This document shows, piece by piece, positions 10,481 to 22,557 of a stretch of DNA of 64,000 nt. The first letter of the stretch is position 1; each line of letters begins with the position of its first letter. The position numbers were made by a program, and so were the translations under genes. The notes under the pieces were generated by a model, which saw only the letters and a list, made by a program, of their open reading frames with translations, was not told the DNA's origin and searched no databases. Origin of the DNA: Fragum whitleyi (lineage: Eukaryota; Mollusca; Bivalvia; Cardiida; Cardiidae); contig OX411556.1 in assembly GCA_948146395.1 (NCBI GenBank), forward strand, positions 1,364,001 to 1,428,000, given 5' to 3'.

Positions 10481-12130
10481 TTATTTAATCCTGATTTAAT
10501 GTTAAATATTTTGGGTACCCATTTTTCGATCGACTGATGCGCCCATGCATTCATACCCACATCGTCCCAAACACTCGCGTTCATTAGCTATGCATGTGCG
10601 CTTCAAATTGACACCGGTTTCGATGCCGTCTGATGCATCCGTCTGTGCGTTTATGCAGCATCCCTGACCCCTTGTTATTCGATTTAATAGTAATTATTTA
10701 ATCCTGATTTAATGTAAAATATTTTGGGTACCCATTTTTCGATCGACTGATGCGCCCATGCATTCATACCCACATCGCCCCAAACACGCGCGTTCGCTAG
10801 CTATGCATGTGCGCCTCAAATTGACACCGGTTTCGATGCCGTCTGATGCATCCGTCTGTGCGTTTATGCAGCATCCCTGACCCCTTGTTATTCGATTTAA
10901 TAGTAATTATTTAATCCTGATTTAATGTTAAATATTTTGGGTACCCATTTTCCGATCGACTGATGCGCCCATGCATTCATACCCACATCGTCCCAAACAC
11001 TCGCGTTCACTAGCTATGCATGTGCGCTTCAATTTGACACCGGTTTCGATGCCGTCTGATGCATCCGTCTGTGCGTTTATGCAGCATCCCTGACCCGTTG
11101 TTATTCGATTTAATAGTAATTATTTAATCCTGATTTAATGTTAAATATTTTGGGTACCCATTTTTCGATCGACTGATGCGCCCATGCATTCATACCCACA
11201 TCGTCCCAAACACTCGCGTTCGCTAGCTATGCATGTGCGCTTCAAATTGACACCGGTTTCGATGCCGTCTGATGCATCCGTCTGTGCGTTTATGCAGCAT
11301 CCCTGACCCCTTGTTATTCGATTTAATAGCAATTATTTAATCCTGATTTAATGTTAAATATTTTGGGTACCCATTTTTCGATCGACTGATGCGCCCATGC
11401 ATTCATACCCACATCGTCCCAAACACTCGCGTTCGCAGTTGCATGTGCGCTTCAAATTGACACCGGTTTCGATGCCGTCTGATGCATCCGTCTGTGCGTT
11501 TATGCAGCATCCCTGACCCCTTATTTTTCGATTTAATAGTAATTATTTAATCCTGATTTAATGTTAAATATTTAGGGTACCCATTTTTCGATCGGATGAT
11601 GCGCCCATGCAATTATACCCACATCGTCCCAAACACTGGCGTTCGCTAGCTATGCATGTGCGCTTCAAATTGACACCGGTTTCGATGCCGTCTGATGCAT
11701 CCGTCTGTGCGTTTATGCAGCATCCCTGACCCCTTGTTATTCGATTAAATAGTAATTATTTAATCCTGATTTAATGTTAAATATTTTGGGTACCCATTTT
11801 TCGATCGACTGATGCGCCCATGCATTAATACCCACTCCGTCCCAAACACGCGCGTTCACTAGCTATGCATGTGCGCTTCAAATTGACACCGGTTTCGATG
11901 CCGTCTGATGCATCCGTCTGTGCGTTTATGCAGCATCCCTGACCCCTTGTTATTCGATTTAATAGTAATTATTTAATCCTGATTTAATGTTAACTATTTT
12001 GGGTACCCATTTTTCGATCGACTGATGCGCCCATGCATTCATACCCACATCGCCCCAAACACGCGCGTTCGCTAGCTATGCATGTGCGCTTCAAATTGAC
12101 ACCGGTCTCGATGCCGTCTGATGCATCCGT
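10480..12130. repeat. 14-monomer-offset duplication, copy 2
   Basis: All markers of copy 1 recur 2,979 bp later, including the CGCAGTTGCATG deletion at 11,434, GATTAAAT at 11,743 and CCGGTCTCG at 12,102. The match fades near 12,136, where copy 1 has GTGCCTTTATG and this copy has the normal GTGCGTTTATG. Unlike copy 1, this copy continues into the V-type monomer, so it is the fuller version of the composite HOR. Confidence 0.8.
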
Positions 12131-12500
12131 CTGTGCGTTTATGCAGCATCCCTGACCCCTTGTTATTCGATTTAATAGTAATTATTTAATCCTGATTTAA
12201 TGTTAAATATTTTGGGTACCCATTTTTCGATCGACTGATGCGCCCATGCATTCATACCCACATCGTCCCAAACACTCGCGTTCGCTAGCTATGCATGTGC
12301 GCTTCAAATTGACACCGGTTTCGATGCGGTCTGATGCATCCGTCTGTGCGTTTATGCAGCATCCCTGACCCCTTGTTATTCGATTTAATAGTAATTATTT
12401 AATCCTGATTTAATGTTAAATATTTTGGGTACCCATTTTTCGATCGACTGATGCGCCCATGCATTCATACCCACATCGCCCCAAACACTCGCGTTCGCTA
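12130..12500. repeat. Near-consensus monomers with GCGGTCTG marker
   Basis: About two ordinary monomers lie here. The substitution GATGCGGTCTG near 12,326 appears in the monomer before V. The same change precedes V in the 15-17 kb and 19-20 kb copies. No gene or other element is visible. Confidence 0.65.
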
Positions 12501-13400
12501 GCTATGCATGTGCGCTTTAAATTGACACCGTTTTCGTTGCCGTCTGATGCATCCGTCTGAGCGTTTATGCAGTATCCCCGACCCCTTGTTATTCGATTTA
12601 TTAAGAATTAATTAATCCTGATTTAATGTTAAATATTTTGGGTACCCATTTTTCGATCGACTGATGCGCCCATGCATTCATACCCACATCGCCCCAAACA
12701 CGCGCGTTCACTAGCTATGCATGTGCGCTTCAAATTGACACCGGTTTCGATGCCGTCTGATGCATCCGTCTGTGCGTTTATGCAGCATCCCTGACCCCTT
12801 GTTATTCGATTTAATAGTAATTATTTAATCCTGATTTAATGTTAAATATTTTGGGTACCCAATTTTCGATCGACTGATGCGCCATGCATTCATACCCACA
12901 TCGTACCAAACACGCGCGTTCACTAGCTATGCATGTGCGCTTCAAATTGACACCGGTTTCGATGCCGGCTGATGCATCCGTATGTGCGTTTATGCAGCAT
13001 CCCTGACCCCTTGTTATTCGATTTAATAGTAATTATTTAATCCTGATTTAATGTTAAATATTTTGGATACCCATTTTTCGATCGACTGATGCGCCCATGC
13101 ATTCATACCCACATCGTCCCAAACACTCGCGTTCGCTAGCTATGCATGTGCGCTTCAAATTGACACCGGTTTCGATGCCGTCTGATGCATCCGGCTGTGC
13201 GTTTATGCAGCATCCCTGACCCCTTGTTATTCGATTTAATAGTAATTATTTAATCCTGATTTAATGTTAATATTTTGGGTACCCATTTTTCGATCGACTG
13301 ATGCGCCCATGCATTCATACCCACATCGTCCCAAACACTGGCGTTCGCTAGCTATGCATGTGCGCTTCAAATTGACACCGGTTTCGATGCCGTCTGATGC
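12500..13400. repeat. V-GTACC-GGATACC-TTAATATT cassette, copy 1
   Basis: The ordered markers are V (12,535), GCGCCATGC 1-bp deletion (12,881), GTACCAAACACGCG (12,903), GCCGGCTG (12,964), GGATACC (13,065), CCGGCTG (13,192) and the 212-bp TTAATATT monomer (13,267). The same order repeats 1,063 bp downstream, showing a 5-monomer tandem duplication. Confidence 0.82.
12525..12618. repeat. V-type divergent segment, copy 1
   Basis: Nine linked substitutions occur within about 95 bp. They change CCGGTTTCGATG to CCGTTTTCGTTG, TCTGTGCG to TCTGAGCG, CAGCATCCCTG to CAGTATCCCCG and AATAGTAATTATTT to ATTAAGAATTAATT. Flanking monomers lack these changes. The ACCGGT palindrome is lost. This is the most divergent common variant in the array. 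Confidence 0.9.
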
Positions 13401-13562
13401 ATCCGTCTGTGCGTTTATGCAGCATCCCTGACCCCTTGTTATTCGATTTAATAGTAATTATTTAATCCTGATTTAATGTTAAATATTTTGGGTACCCATT
13501 TTTCGATCGACTGATGCGCCCATGCATTCATACCCACATCGTCCCAAACACTCGCGTTCGCT

Positions 13563-14463
13563 AGCTATGCATGTGCGCTTTAAATTGACACCGTTTTCGT
13601 TGCCGTCTGATGCATCCGTCTGAGCGTTTATGCAGTATCCCCGACCCCTTGTTATTCGATTTATTAAGAATTAATTAATCCTGATTTAATGTTAAATATT
13701 TTGGGTACCCATTTTTCGATCGACTGATGCGCCCATGCATTCATACCCACATCGCCCCAAACACGCGCGTTCACTAGCTATGCATGTGCGCTTCAAATTG
13801 ACACCGGTTTCGATGCCGTCTGATGCATCCGTCTGTGCGTTTATGCAGCATCCCTGACCCCTTGTTATTCGATTTAATAGTAATTATTTAATCCTGATTT
13901 AATGTTAAATATTTTGGGTACCCATTTTTCGATCGACTGATGCGCCATGCATTCATACCCACATCGTACCAAACACGCGCGTTCACTAGCTATGCATGTG
14001 CGCTTCAAATTGACACCGGTTTCGATGCCGGCTGATGCATCCGTCTGTGCGTTTATGCAGCATCCCTGACCCCTTGTTATTCGATTTAATAGTAATTATT
14101 TAATCCTGATTTAATGTTAAATATTTTGGATACCCATTTTTCGATCGACTGATGCGCCCATGCATTCATACCCACATCGTCCCAAACACTCGCGTTCGCT
14201 AGCTATGCATGTGCGCTTCAAATTGACACCGGTTTCGATGCCGTCTGATGCAACCGGCTGTGCGTTTATGCAGCATCCCTGACCCCTTGTTATTCGATTT
14301 AATAGTAATTATTTAATCCTGATTTAATGTTAATATTTTGGGTACCCATTTTTCGATCGACTGATGCGCCCATGCATTCATACCCACATCGTCCCAAACA
14401 CTCGCGTTCGCTAGCTATGCATGTGCGCTTCAAATTGACACCGGTTTCGATGCCGTCTGATGC
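13563..14463. repeat. V-GTACC-GGATACC-TTAATATT cassette, copy 2
   Basis: This repeats 12,500-13,400 at +1,063 bp. V is at 13,588-13,681, the GCGCCATGC deletion at 13,944, GCCGGCTG at 14,027, GGATACC at 14,128 and TTAATATT at 14,330. The unusual GCTTTAAATT just before V is also shared (12,515 and 13,578). Small differences, such as CAACCGGCTG here, show that divergence has begun. Confidence 0.82.
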
Positions 14464-15390
14464 ATCCGTCTGTGCGTTTATGCAGCATCCCTGACCCCTT
14501 GTTATTCGATTTAATAGTAATTATTTAATCCTGATTTAATGTTAAATATTTTGGGTACCCATTTTTCGATCGACTGATGCGCCCATGCATTCATACCCAC
14601 ATCGTCCCAAACACGCGCGTTCGCTAGCTATGCATGTGCGCTTCAAATTGACACCGGTTTCGATGCCGTCTGATGCATCCGTCTGTGCGTTTATGCAGCA
14701 TCCCTGACCCCTTGTTATTCGATTTAATAGTAATTATTTAATCCTGATTTAATGTTAAATATTTTGGGTACCCATTTTTCGATCGACTGATGCGCCCATG
14801 CATTCATACCCACATCGCCCCAAACACGCGCGTTCGCTAGCTATGCATGTGCGCTTCAAATTGACACCGGTTTCGATGCCGTCTGATGCATCCGTCTGTG
14901 CGTTTATGCAGCATCCCTGACCCCTTGTTATTCGATTTAATAGTAATTATTTAATCCTGATTTAATGTTAAATATTTTGGGTACCCATTTTCCGATCGAC
15001 TGATGCGCCCATGCATTCATACCCACATCGTACCAAACACCCGCGTTCGCTAGCTATGCATGTGCGCTTCAAATTGACACCGGTTTCGATGCCGTCTGAT
15101 GCATCCGGCTGTGCGTTTATGCAGCATCCCTGACCCCTTGTTATTCGATTTAATAGTAATTATTTAATCCTGATTTAATGTTAAATATTTTGGGTACCCA
15201 TTTTTCGATCGACTGATGCGCCCATGCATTCATACCCACATCGTCCCAAACACTCGCGTTGCGTAGCTATGCATGTGCGCTTCAAATTGACACCGGTTTC
15301 GATGTCGTCTGATGCATCAGTCTGTGCGTTTATGCAGCATCCCTGACCCCAAGTTATTCGATTAAATAGTAATCATTTAATCCTGATTTA
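14463..15390. repeat. Ordinary monomers
   Basis: About four near-consensus monomers lie here. The unit at ~15,340-15,400 reads CCCCAAGTTATTCGATTAAAT with a shortened AATATTTGGGTACC (1-bp deletion). I see no gene, RNA or mobile element. Confidence 0.7.
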
Positions 15391-16200
15391 ATGTTAAATA
15401 TTTGGGTACCCATTTTTCGATCGACTGATGCGCCCATGCATTCATACCCACATCGTCCCAAACACTCGCGTTCGCAGTTGCAGGTGCGCTTCAAATTGAC
15501 ACCGGTTTCGATGCCGTCTGATGCATCCGTCTGTGCGTTTATGCAGCATCCCTGACCCCTTGTTTTTCGATTTAATAGTAATTATTTAATCCTGATTTAA
15601 TGTTAAATATTTAGGGTACCCATTTTTCGATCGACTGATGCGCCCATGCATTCATACCCACATCGTCCCAAACACTGGCGTTCGCTAGCTATGCATGTGC
15701 GCTTCAAATTGACACCGGTTTCGATACCGTCTGATGCATCCGTCTGTGCGTTTATGCAGCATCCCTGACCCCTTGTTATTCGATTAAATAGTAATTATTT
15801 AATCCTGATTTAATGTTAAATATTTTGGGTACCCATTTTTCGATCGACTGATGCGCCCATGCATTAATACCCACTCGGTCCCAAACACGCGCGTTCACTA
15901 GCTATGCATGTGCGCTTCAAATTGACACCGGTTTCGAAGCCGTCTGATGCATCCGTCTGTGCGTTTATGCAGCATCCCTGACCCCTTGTTATTCGATTTA
16001 ATAGTAATTATTTAATCCTGATTTAATGTTAAATATTTTGGGTACCCATTTTTCGATCGACTGATGCGCCCATGCATTCATACCCACGTCGCCCCAAACA
16101 CGCGCGTTCGCTAGCTATGCATGTGCGCTTCAAATTGACACCGGTTTCGATGCCGTCTGATGCATCCGTCTGTGCCTTTATGCAGCATCCCTGACCCCTT
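15390..16200. repeat. CAGTTG-GATTAAAT block, copy 3
   Basis: This block carries CGCAGTTGCAGG (15,473), TGTTTTTCG (15,561), TTTAGGGTACC (15,610), CACTGGCG (15,673), GATTAAAT (15,782), CACTCGGTCCC (15,871), CGAAGCCG (15,935) and GTGCCTTTATG (16,173). It matches 8,350-9,150, 11,330-12,130, 19,000-19,810 and 35,800-36,600. Confidence 0.8.
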
Positions 16201-17400
16201 GTTATTCGATTTAATAGTAATTATTTAATCCTGATTTAATGTTAAATATTTTGTGTACCCATTTTTCGATCGACTGATGCGCCCATGCATTCATACCCAC
16301 ATCGTCCCAAACACTCGCGTTCGCTAGCTTTGCATGTGCGCTTCAAATTGACACCGGTTTCGATGCGGTCTGATGCATCCGTCTGTGCGTTTATGCAGCA
16401 TCCCTGACCCCTTGTTATTCGATTTAATAGTAATTATTTAATCCTGATTTAATGTTAAATATTTTGGGTACCCATTTTTCGATCGACTGATGCGCCCATG
16501 CATTCATACCCACATCGTCCCAAACACTCGCGTTCGCTAGCTATGCATGTGCGCTTCAAATTGACACCGGTTTCGATGCCGTCTGATGCATCCGTCTGTG
16601 CGTTTATGCAGCATCCCTGACCCCTTGTTATTCGATTTAATAGTAATTATTTAATCCTGATTTAATGTTAATATTTTGGGTACCCATTTTTCGATCGACT
16701 GATGCGCCCATGCATTCATACCCACATCGTCCCATACACGCGCGTTCGCTAGCTATGCATGTGCGCTTCAAATTGACACCGGTTTCGATGCCGTCTGATG
16801 CATCCGTCTGTGCGTTTATGCAGCATCCCTGACCCCTTGTTATTCGATTTAATAGTAATTATTTAATCCTGATTTAATGTTAAATATTTTGTGTACCCAT
16901 TTTTCGATCGACTGATGCGCCCATGCATTCATACCCACATCGTCCCAAACACTCGCGTTCGCTAGCTTTGCATGTGCGCTTCAAATTGACACCGGTTTCG
17001 ATGCGGTCTGATGCATCCGTCTGTGCGTTTATGCAGCATCCCTGACCCCTTGTTATTCGATTTAATAGTAATTATTTAATCCTGATTTAATGTTAAATAT
17101 TTTGTGTACCCATTTTTCGATCGACTGATGCGCCCATGCATTCATACCCACATCGTCCCAAACACTCGCGTTCGCTAGCTTTGCATGTGCGCTTCAAATT
17201 GACACCGGTTTCGATGCGGTCTGATGCATCCGTCTGTGCGTTTATGCAGCATCCCTGACCCCTTGTTATTCGATTTAATAGTAATTATTTAATCCTGATT
17301 TAATGTTAAATATTTTGGGTACCCATTTTTCGATCGACTGATGCGCCCATGCATTCATACCCACATCGTCCCAAACACTCGCGTTCGCTAGCTATGCATG
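16200..17400. repeat. Local amplification of a TGTGTACC monomer
   Basis: A monomer with TTTTGTGTACC, GCTAGCTTTGCATG and GATGCGGTCTG occurs at 16,253, 16,891 and 17,104, offsets of 638 bp (3 monomers less 1 bp) and 213 bp. The extra 851 bp equals the excess distance between GATTAAAT and V in this copy of the composite HOR (1,643 bp against 792 bp elsewhere). This stretch is therefore an insertion by unequal exchange. Confidence 0.85.
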
Positions 17401-17414
17401 TGCGCTTCAAATTG

Positions 17415-18280
17415 ACACCAGTTTCGTTGCCGTCTGATGCATCCGTCTGAGCGTTTATGCAGTATCCCCGACCCCTTGTTATTCGATTTATTAAGAATTA
17501 ATTAATCCTGATTTAATGTTAAATATTTTGGGTACCCATTTTTCGATCGACTGATGCGCCCATGCATTCATACCCACATCGCCCCAAACACGCGCGTTCA
17601 CTAGCTATGCATGTGCGCTTCAAATTGACACCGGTTTCGATGCCGTCTGATGCATCCGTCTGTGCGTTTATGCAGCATCCCTGACCCCTTGTTATTCGAT
17701 TTAATAGTAATTATTTAATCCTGATTTAATGTTAAATATTTTGGGTACCCATTTTTCGATCGACTGATGCGCCCATGCATTCATACCCACATCGTACCAA
17801 ACACGCGCGTTCACTAGCTATGCATGTGCGCTTCAAATTGACACCGGTTTCGATGCCGTCTGATGCATCCGTCTGTGCGTTTATGCAGCATCCCTGACCC
17901 CTTGTTATTCGATTTAATAGTAATTATTTAATCCTGATTTAATGTTAAATATTTTGGATACCCATTTTTCGATCGACTGATGCGCCCATGCATTCATACC
18001 CACATCGTCCCAAACACTCGCGTTCGCTAGCTATGCATGTGCGCTTCAAATTGACACCGGTTTCGATGCCGTCTGATGCATCCGTCTGTGCGTTTATGCA
18101 GCATCCCTGACCCCTTGTTATTCGATTTAATAGTAATTATTTAATCCTGATTTAATGTTAATATTTTGGGTACCCATTTTTCGATCGACTGATGCGCCCA
18201 TGCATTCATACCCACATCGTCCCATACACGCGCGTTCGCTAGCTATGCATGTGCGCTTCAAATTGACACCGGTTTCGATG
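17415..18280. repeat. V-GTACC-GGATACC-TTAATATT cassette, copy 3
   Basis: V spans 17,415-17,508 but begins CACCAGTTTCGTTG, so one of its nine changes differs. GTACCAAACACGCG follows at 17,794, GGATACC at 17,956 and TTAATATT at 18,159. The V to GGATACC distance is 531 bp, as in the 24.9 and 26.6 kb copies. Confidence 0.82.
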
Positions 18281-19000
18281 CCTTCTGATGCATCCGTCTG
18301 TGCGTTTATGCAGCATCCCTGACCCCTTGTTATTCGATTTAATAGTAATAATTAAATCCTGATTTAATGTTAAATATTTTGGGTACCCATTTTTCGATCG
18401 ACTGATGCGCCCATGCATTCATACCCACATCGTCCCAAACACTCGCGTTCGCTAGCTATGCATGTGCGCTTCAAATTGACACCGGTTTCGATGCCGTCTG
18501 ATGCATCCGTCTGTGCGTTTATGCAGCATCCCTGACCCCTTGTTATTCGATTTAATAGTAATTATTTAATCCTGATTTAATGTTAAATATTTTGGGTACC
18601 CATTTTTCGATCGACTGATGCGCCCATGCATTCATACCCACATCGTCCCAAACACTCGCGTTCGCTAGCTATGCATGTGCGCTTCAAATTGACAACGGTT
18701 TCGATGCCGTCTGATGCATCCGTCTGTGCGTTTATGCAGCATCCCTGACCTCTTGTTATTCGATTTAATAGTAATTATTTAATCCTGATTTAATGTTAAA
18801 TATTTTGGGTACCCATTTTTCGATCGACTGATGCGCCCATGCATTCATACCCACATCGTCCCAAACACGCGCGTTCGCTAGCTATGCATGTGCGCTTCAA
18901 ATTGACACCGGTTTCGATGCCGTCTGATGCATCCGTCTTTGCGTTTATGCAGCATCCCTGACCCCTTGTTATTCGATTTAATAGTAATCATTTAATCCTG
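18280..19000. repeat. Ordinary monomers
   Basis: Three to four near-consensus units lie here, with private changes GATGCCTTCTG (18,281), AATAATTAAATCC (18,347), GACAACGG (18,691) and CCTCTTGTT (18,748). Nothing else is visible. Confidence 0.7.
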
Positions 19001-20420
19001 ATTTAATGTTAAATATTTTGGGTACCCATTTTTCGATCGACTGATGCGCCCATGCATTCATACCCACATCGTACCAAACACTCGCGTTCGCAGTTGCATG
19101 TGCGCTTCAAATTGACACCGGTTTCGATGCCGTCTGATGCATCCGTCTGTGCGTTTATGCAGCATCCCTGACCCCTTGTTTTTCGATTTAATAGTAATTA
19201 TTTAATCCTGATTTAATGTTAAATATTTAGGGTACCCATTTTTCGATCGACTGATGCGCCCATGCATTCATACCCACATCGTCCCAAACACTGGCGTTCG
19301 CTAGCTATGCATGTGCGCTTCAAATTGACACCGGTTTCGATGCCGTCTGATGCATCCGTCTGTGCGTTTATGCAGCATCCCTGACCCCTTGTTATTCGAT
19401 TAAATGGTAATTATTTAATCCTGATTTAATGTTAAGTATTTTGGGTACCCATTTTTCGATCGACTGATGCGCCCATGCATTAATACCCACTCCGTCCCAA
19501 ACACGCGCGTCACTAGCTATGCATGTGCGCTTCAAATTGACACCGGTTTCGAAGCCGTCTGATGCATCCGTCTGTGCGTTTATGCAGCATCCCTGACCCC
19601 TTGTTATTCGATTTAATAGTAATTATTTAATCCTGATTTAATGTTAAATATTTTGGGTACCCATTTTTCGATCGACTGATGCGCCCATGCATTCATACCC
19701 ACATCGCCCAAACACGCGCGTTCGCTAGCTATGCATGTGCGCTTCAAATTGACACCGGTTTCGATGCCGTCTGATGCATCCGTCTGTGCCTTTATGCAGC
19801 ATCCCTGACCCCTTGTTATTCGATTTAATAGTAATTATTTAATCCTGATTTAATGTTAAATATTTTGGGTACCCATTTTTCGATCGACTGATGCGCCCAT
19901 GCATTCATACCCACATCGTCCCAAACACTCGCGTTCGCTAGCTATGCATGTGCGCTTCAAATTGACACCGGTTTCGATGCGGTCTGATGCATCCGTCTGT
20001 GCGTTTATGCAGCATCCCTGACCCCTTGTTATTCGATTTAATAGTAATTATTTAATCCTGATTTAATGTTAAATATTTTGGGTACCCATTTTTCGATCGA
20101 CTGATGCGCCCATGCATTCATACCCACATCGTCCCAAACACTCGCGTTCGCTAGCTATGCATGTGCGCTTCAAAGTGACACCGTTTTCGTTGCCGTCTGA
20201 TGCATCCGTCTGAGCGTTTATGCAGTATCCCCGACCCCTTGTTATTCGATTTATTAAGAATTAATTAATCCTGATTTAATGTTAAATATTTTGGGTACCC
20301 ATTTTCGATCGACTGATGCGCCCATGCAATCATACCCACATCGCCCCAAACACGCGCGTTCACTAGCTATGCATGTGCGCTTCAAATTGACACCGGTTTC
20401 GATGCCGTCTGATGCATCCG
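19000..20420. repeat. CAGTTG to V composite block, copy 4
   Basis: CGCAGTTGCATG is at 19,089, GATTAAAT at 19,398, CACTCCGTCCC at 19,489, GTGCCTTTATG at 19,787, GCGGTCTG near 19,980 and V at 20,178-20,271. The GATTAAAT to V distance is 790 bp, explained by two 1-bp deletions (GCGCGTCACT and ATCGCCCAAAC). After V the GTACC and GGATACC monomers are missing and the array moves straight to a CCGGCTG and TTAATATT pair. Confidence 0.82.
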
Positions 20421-20429
20421 GCTGTGCGT

Positions 20430-21493
20430 TTAAGCAGCATCCCTGACCCCTTGTTATTCGATTTAATAGTAATTATTTAATCCTGATTTAATGTTAATAT
20501 TTTGGGTACCCATTTTTCGATCGACTGATGCGCCCATGCATTCATACCCACATCGTCCCAAACACTCGCGTTCGCTAGCTATGCATGTGCGCTTCAAATT
20601 GACACCGGTTTCGATGCCGTCTGATGCATCCGTCTGTGCGTTTATGCAGCATCCCTGACCCCTTGTTATTCGATTTAATAGTAATTATTTAATCCTGATT
20701 TAATGTTAAATATTTTGGGTACCCATTTTTCGATCGACTGATGCGCCCATGCATTCATACCCACATCGTCCCAAACACGCGCGTTCGCTAGCTATGCATG
20801 TGCGCTTCAAATTGACACCGGTTTCGATGCCGTCTGATGCATCCGTCTGTGCGTTTATGTAGCATCCCTGACCCCTTGTTATTCGATTTAATAGTAATTA
20901 TTTAATCCTGATTTAATGTTAAATATTTTGGGTACCCATTTTTCGATCGACTGATGCGCCCATGCATTCATACCCACATCGCCCCAAACACGCGCGTTCG
21001 CTAGCTATGCTTGTGCGCTTCAAATTGACACCGGTTTCGATGCCGTCTGATGCATCCGTCTGTGCGTTTATGCAGCATCCCTGACCCCTTGTTATTCGAT
21101 TTAATAGTAATAATTTAATCCTGATTTAATGTTAAATATTTTGGGTACCCATTTTTCGATCGACTGATGCGCCCATGCATTCATACCCACATCGTCCCAA
21201 ACACTCGCGTTCGCTAGCTATGCATGTGCGCTTCAAATTGACACCGGTTTCGATGCCGTCTGATGCATCCGTCTGTGCGTTTATGCAGCATCCCTGACCC
21301 CTTGTTATTCGATTTAATAGTAATTATTTAATCCTGATTTAATGTTAAATATTTTGGGTACCCATTTTTCGATCGACTGATGCGCCCATGCATTCATACC
21401 CACATCGTCCCAAACACTCGCGTTCGCTAGCTATGCATGTGCGCTTCAAATTGACACCGGTTTCGATGCCGTCTGATGCATCAGTCTGTGCGT
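20430..21493. repeat. 5-monomer tandem duplication, copy 1
   Basis: Markers are TTTAAGCAGC (20,429), TTAATATT (20,490), ATGTAGCATC (20,857), CTATGCTTGTGC (21,006), AATAATTTAATCC (21,108) and CATCAGTCTG (21,479). All recur exactly 1,064 bp later. By eye I find no internal difference, so this looks like one of the youngest duplications in the window. Confidence 0.88.
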
Positions 21494-22557
21494 TTAAGCA
21501 GCATCCCTGACCCCTTGTTATTCGATTTAATAGTAATTATTTAATCCTGATTTAATGTTAATATTTTGGGTACCCATTTTTCGATCGACTGATGCGCCCA
21601 TGCATTCATACCCACATCGTCCCAAACACTCGCGTTCGCTAGCTATGCATGTGCGCTTCAAATTGACACCGGTTTCGATGCCGTCTGATGCATCCGTCTG
21701 TGCGTTTATGCAGCATCCCTGACCCCTTGTTATTCGATTTAATAGTAATTATTTAATCCTGATTTAATGTTAAATATTTTGGGTACCCATTTTTCGATCG
21801 ACTGATGCGCCCATGCATTCATACCCACATCGTCCCAAACACGCGCGTTCGCTAGCTATGCATGTGCGCTTCAAATTGACACCGGTTTCGATGCCGTCTG
21901 ATGCATCCGTCTGTGCGTTTATGTAGCATCCCTGACCCCTTGTTATTCGATTTAATAGTAATTATTTAATCCTGATTTAATGTTAAATATTTTGGGTACC
22001 CATTTTTCGATCGACTGATGCGCCCATGCATTCATACCCACATCGCCCCAAACACGCGCGTTCGCTAGCTATGCTTGTGCGCTTCAAATTGACACCGGTT
22101 TCGATGCCGTCTGATGCATCCGTCTGTGCGTTTATGCAGCATCCCTGACCCCTTGTTATTCGATTTAATAGTAATAATTTAATCCTGATTTAATGTTAAA
22201 TATTTTGGGTACCCATTTTTCGATCGACTGATGCGCCCATGCATTCATACCCACATCGTCCCAAACACTCGCGTTCGCTAGCTATGCATGTGCGCTTCAA
22301 ATTGACACCGGTTTCGATGCCGTCTGATGCATCCGTCTGTGCGTTTATGCAGCATCCCTGACCCCTTGTTATTCGATTTAATAGTAATTATTTAATCCTG
22401 ATTTAATGTTAAATATTTTGGGTACCCATTTTTCGATCGACTGATGCGCCCATGCATTCATACCCACATCGTCCCAAACACTCGCGTTCGCTAGCTATGC
22501 ATGTGCGCTTCAAATTGACACCGGTTTCGATGCCGTCTGATGCATCAGTCTGTGCGT
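21494..22557. repeat. 5-monomer tandem duplication, copy 2
   Basis: This is the downstream twin of 20,430-21,493 at +1,064 bp (5 monomers less the shared 1-bp TTAATATT deletion). It ends at the same CATCAGTCTG marker near 22,543. The following monomer reads TTTAACAGTAATCATTT, marking the right edge. Confidence 0.88.
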
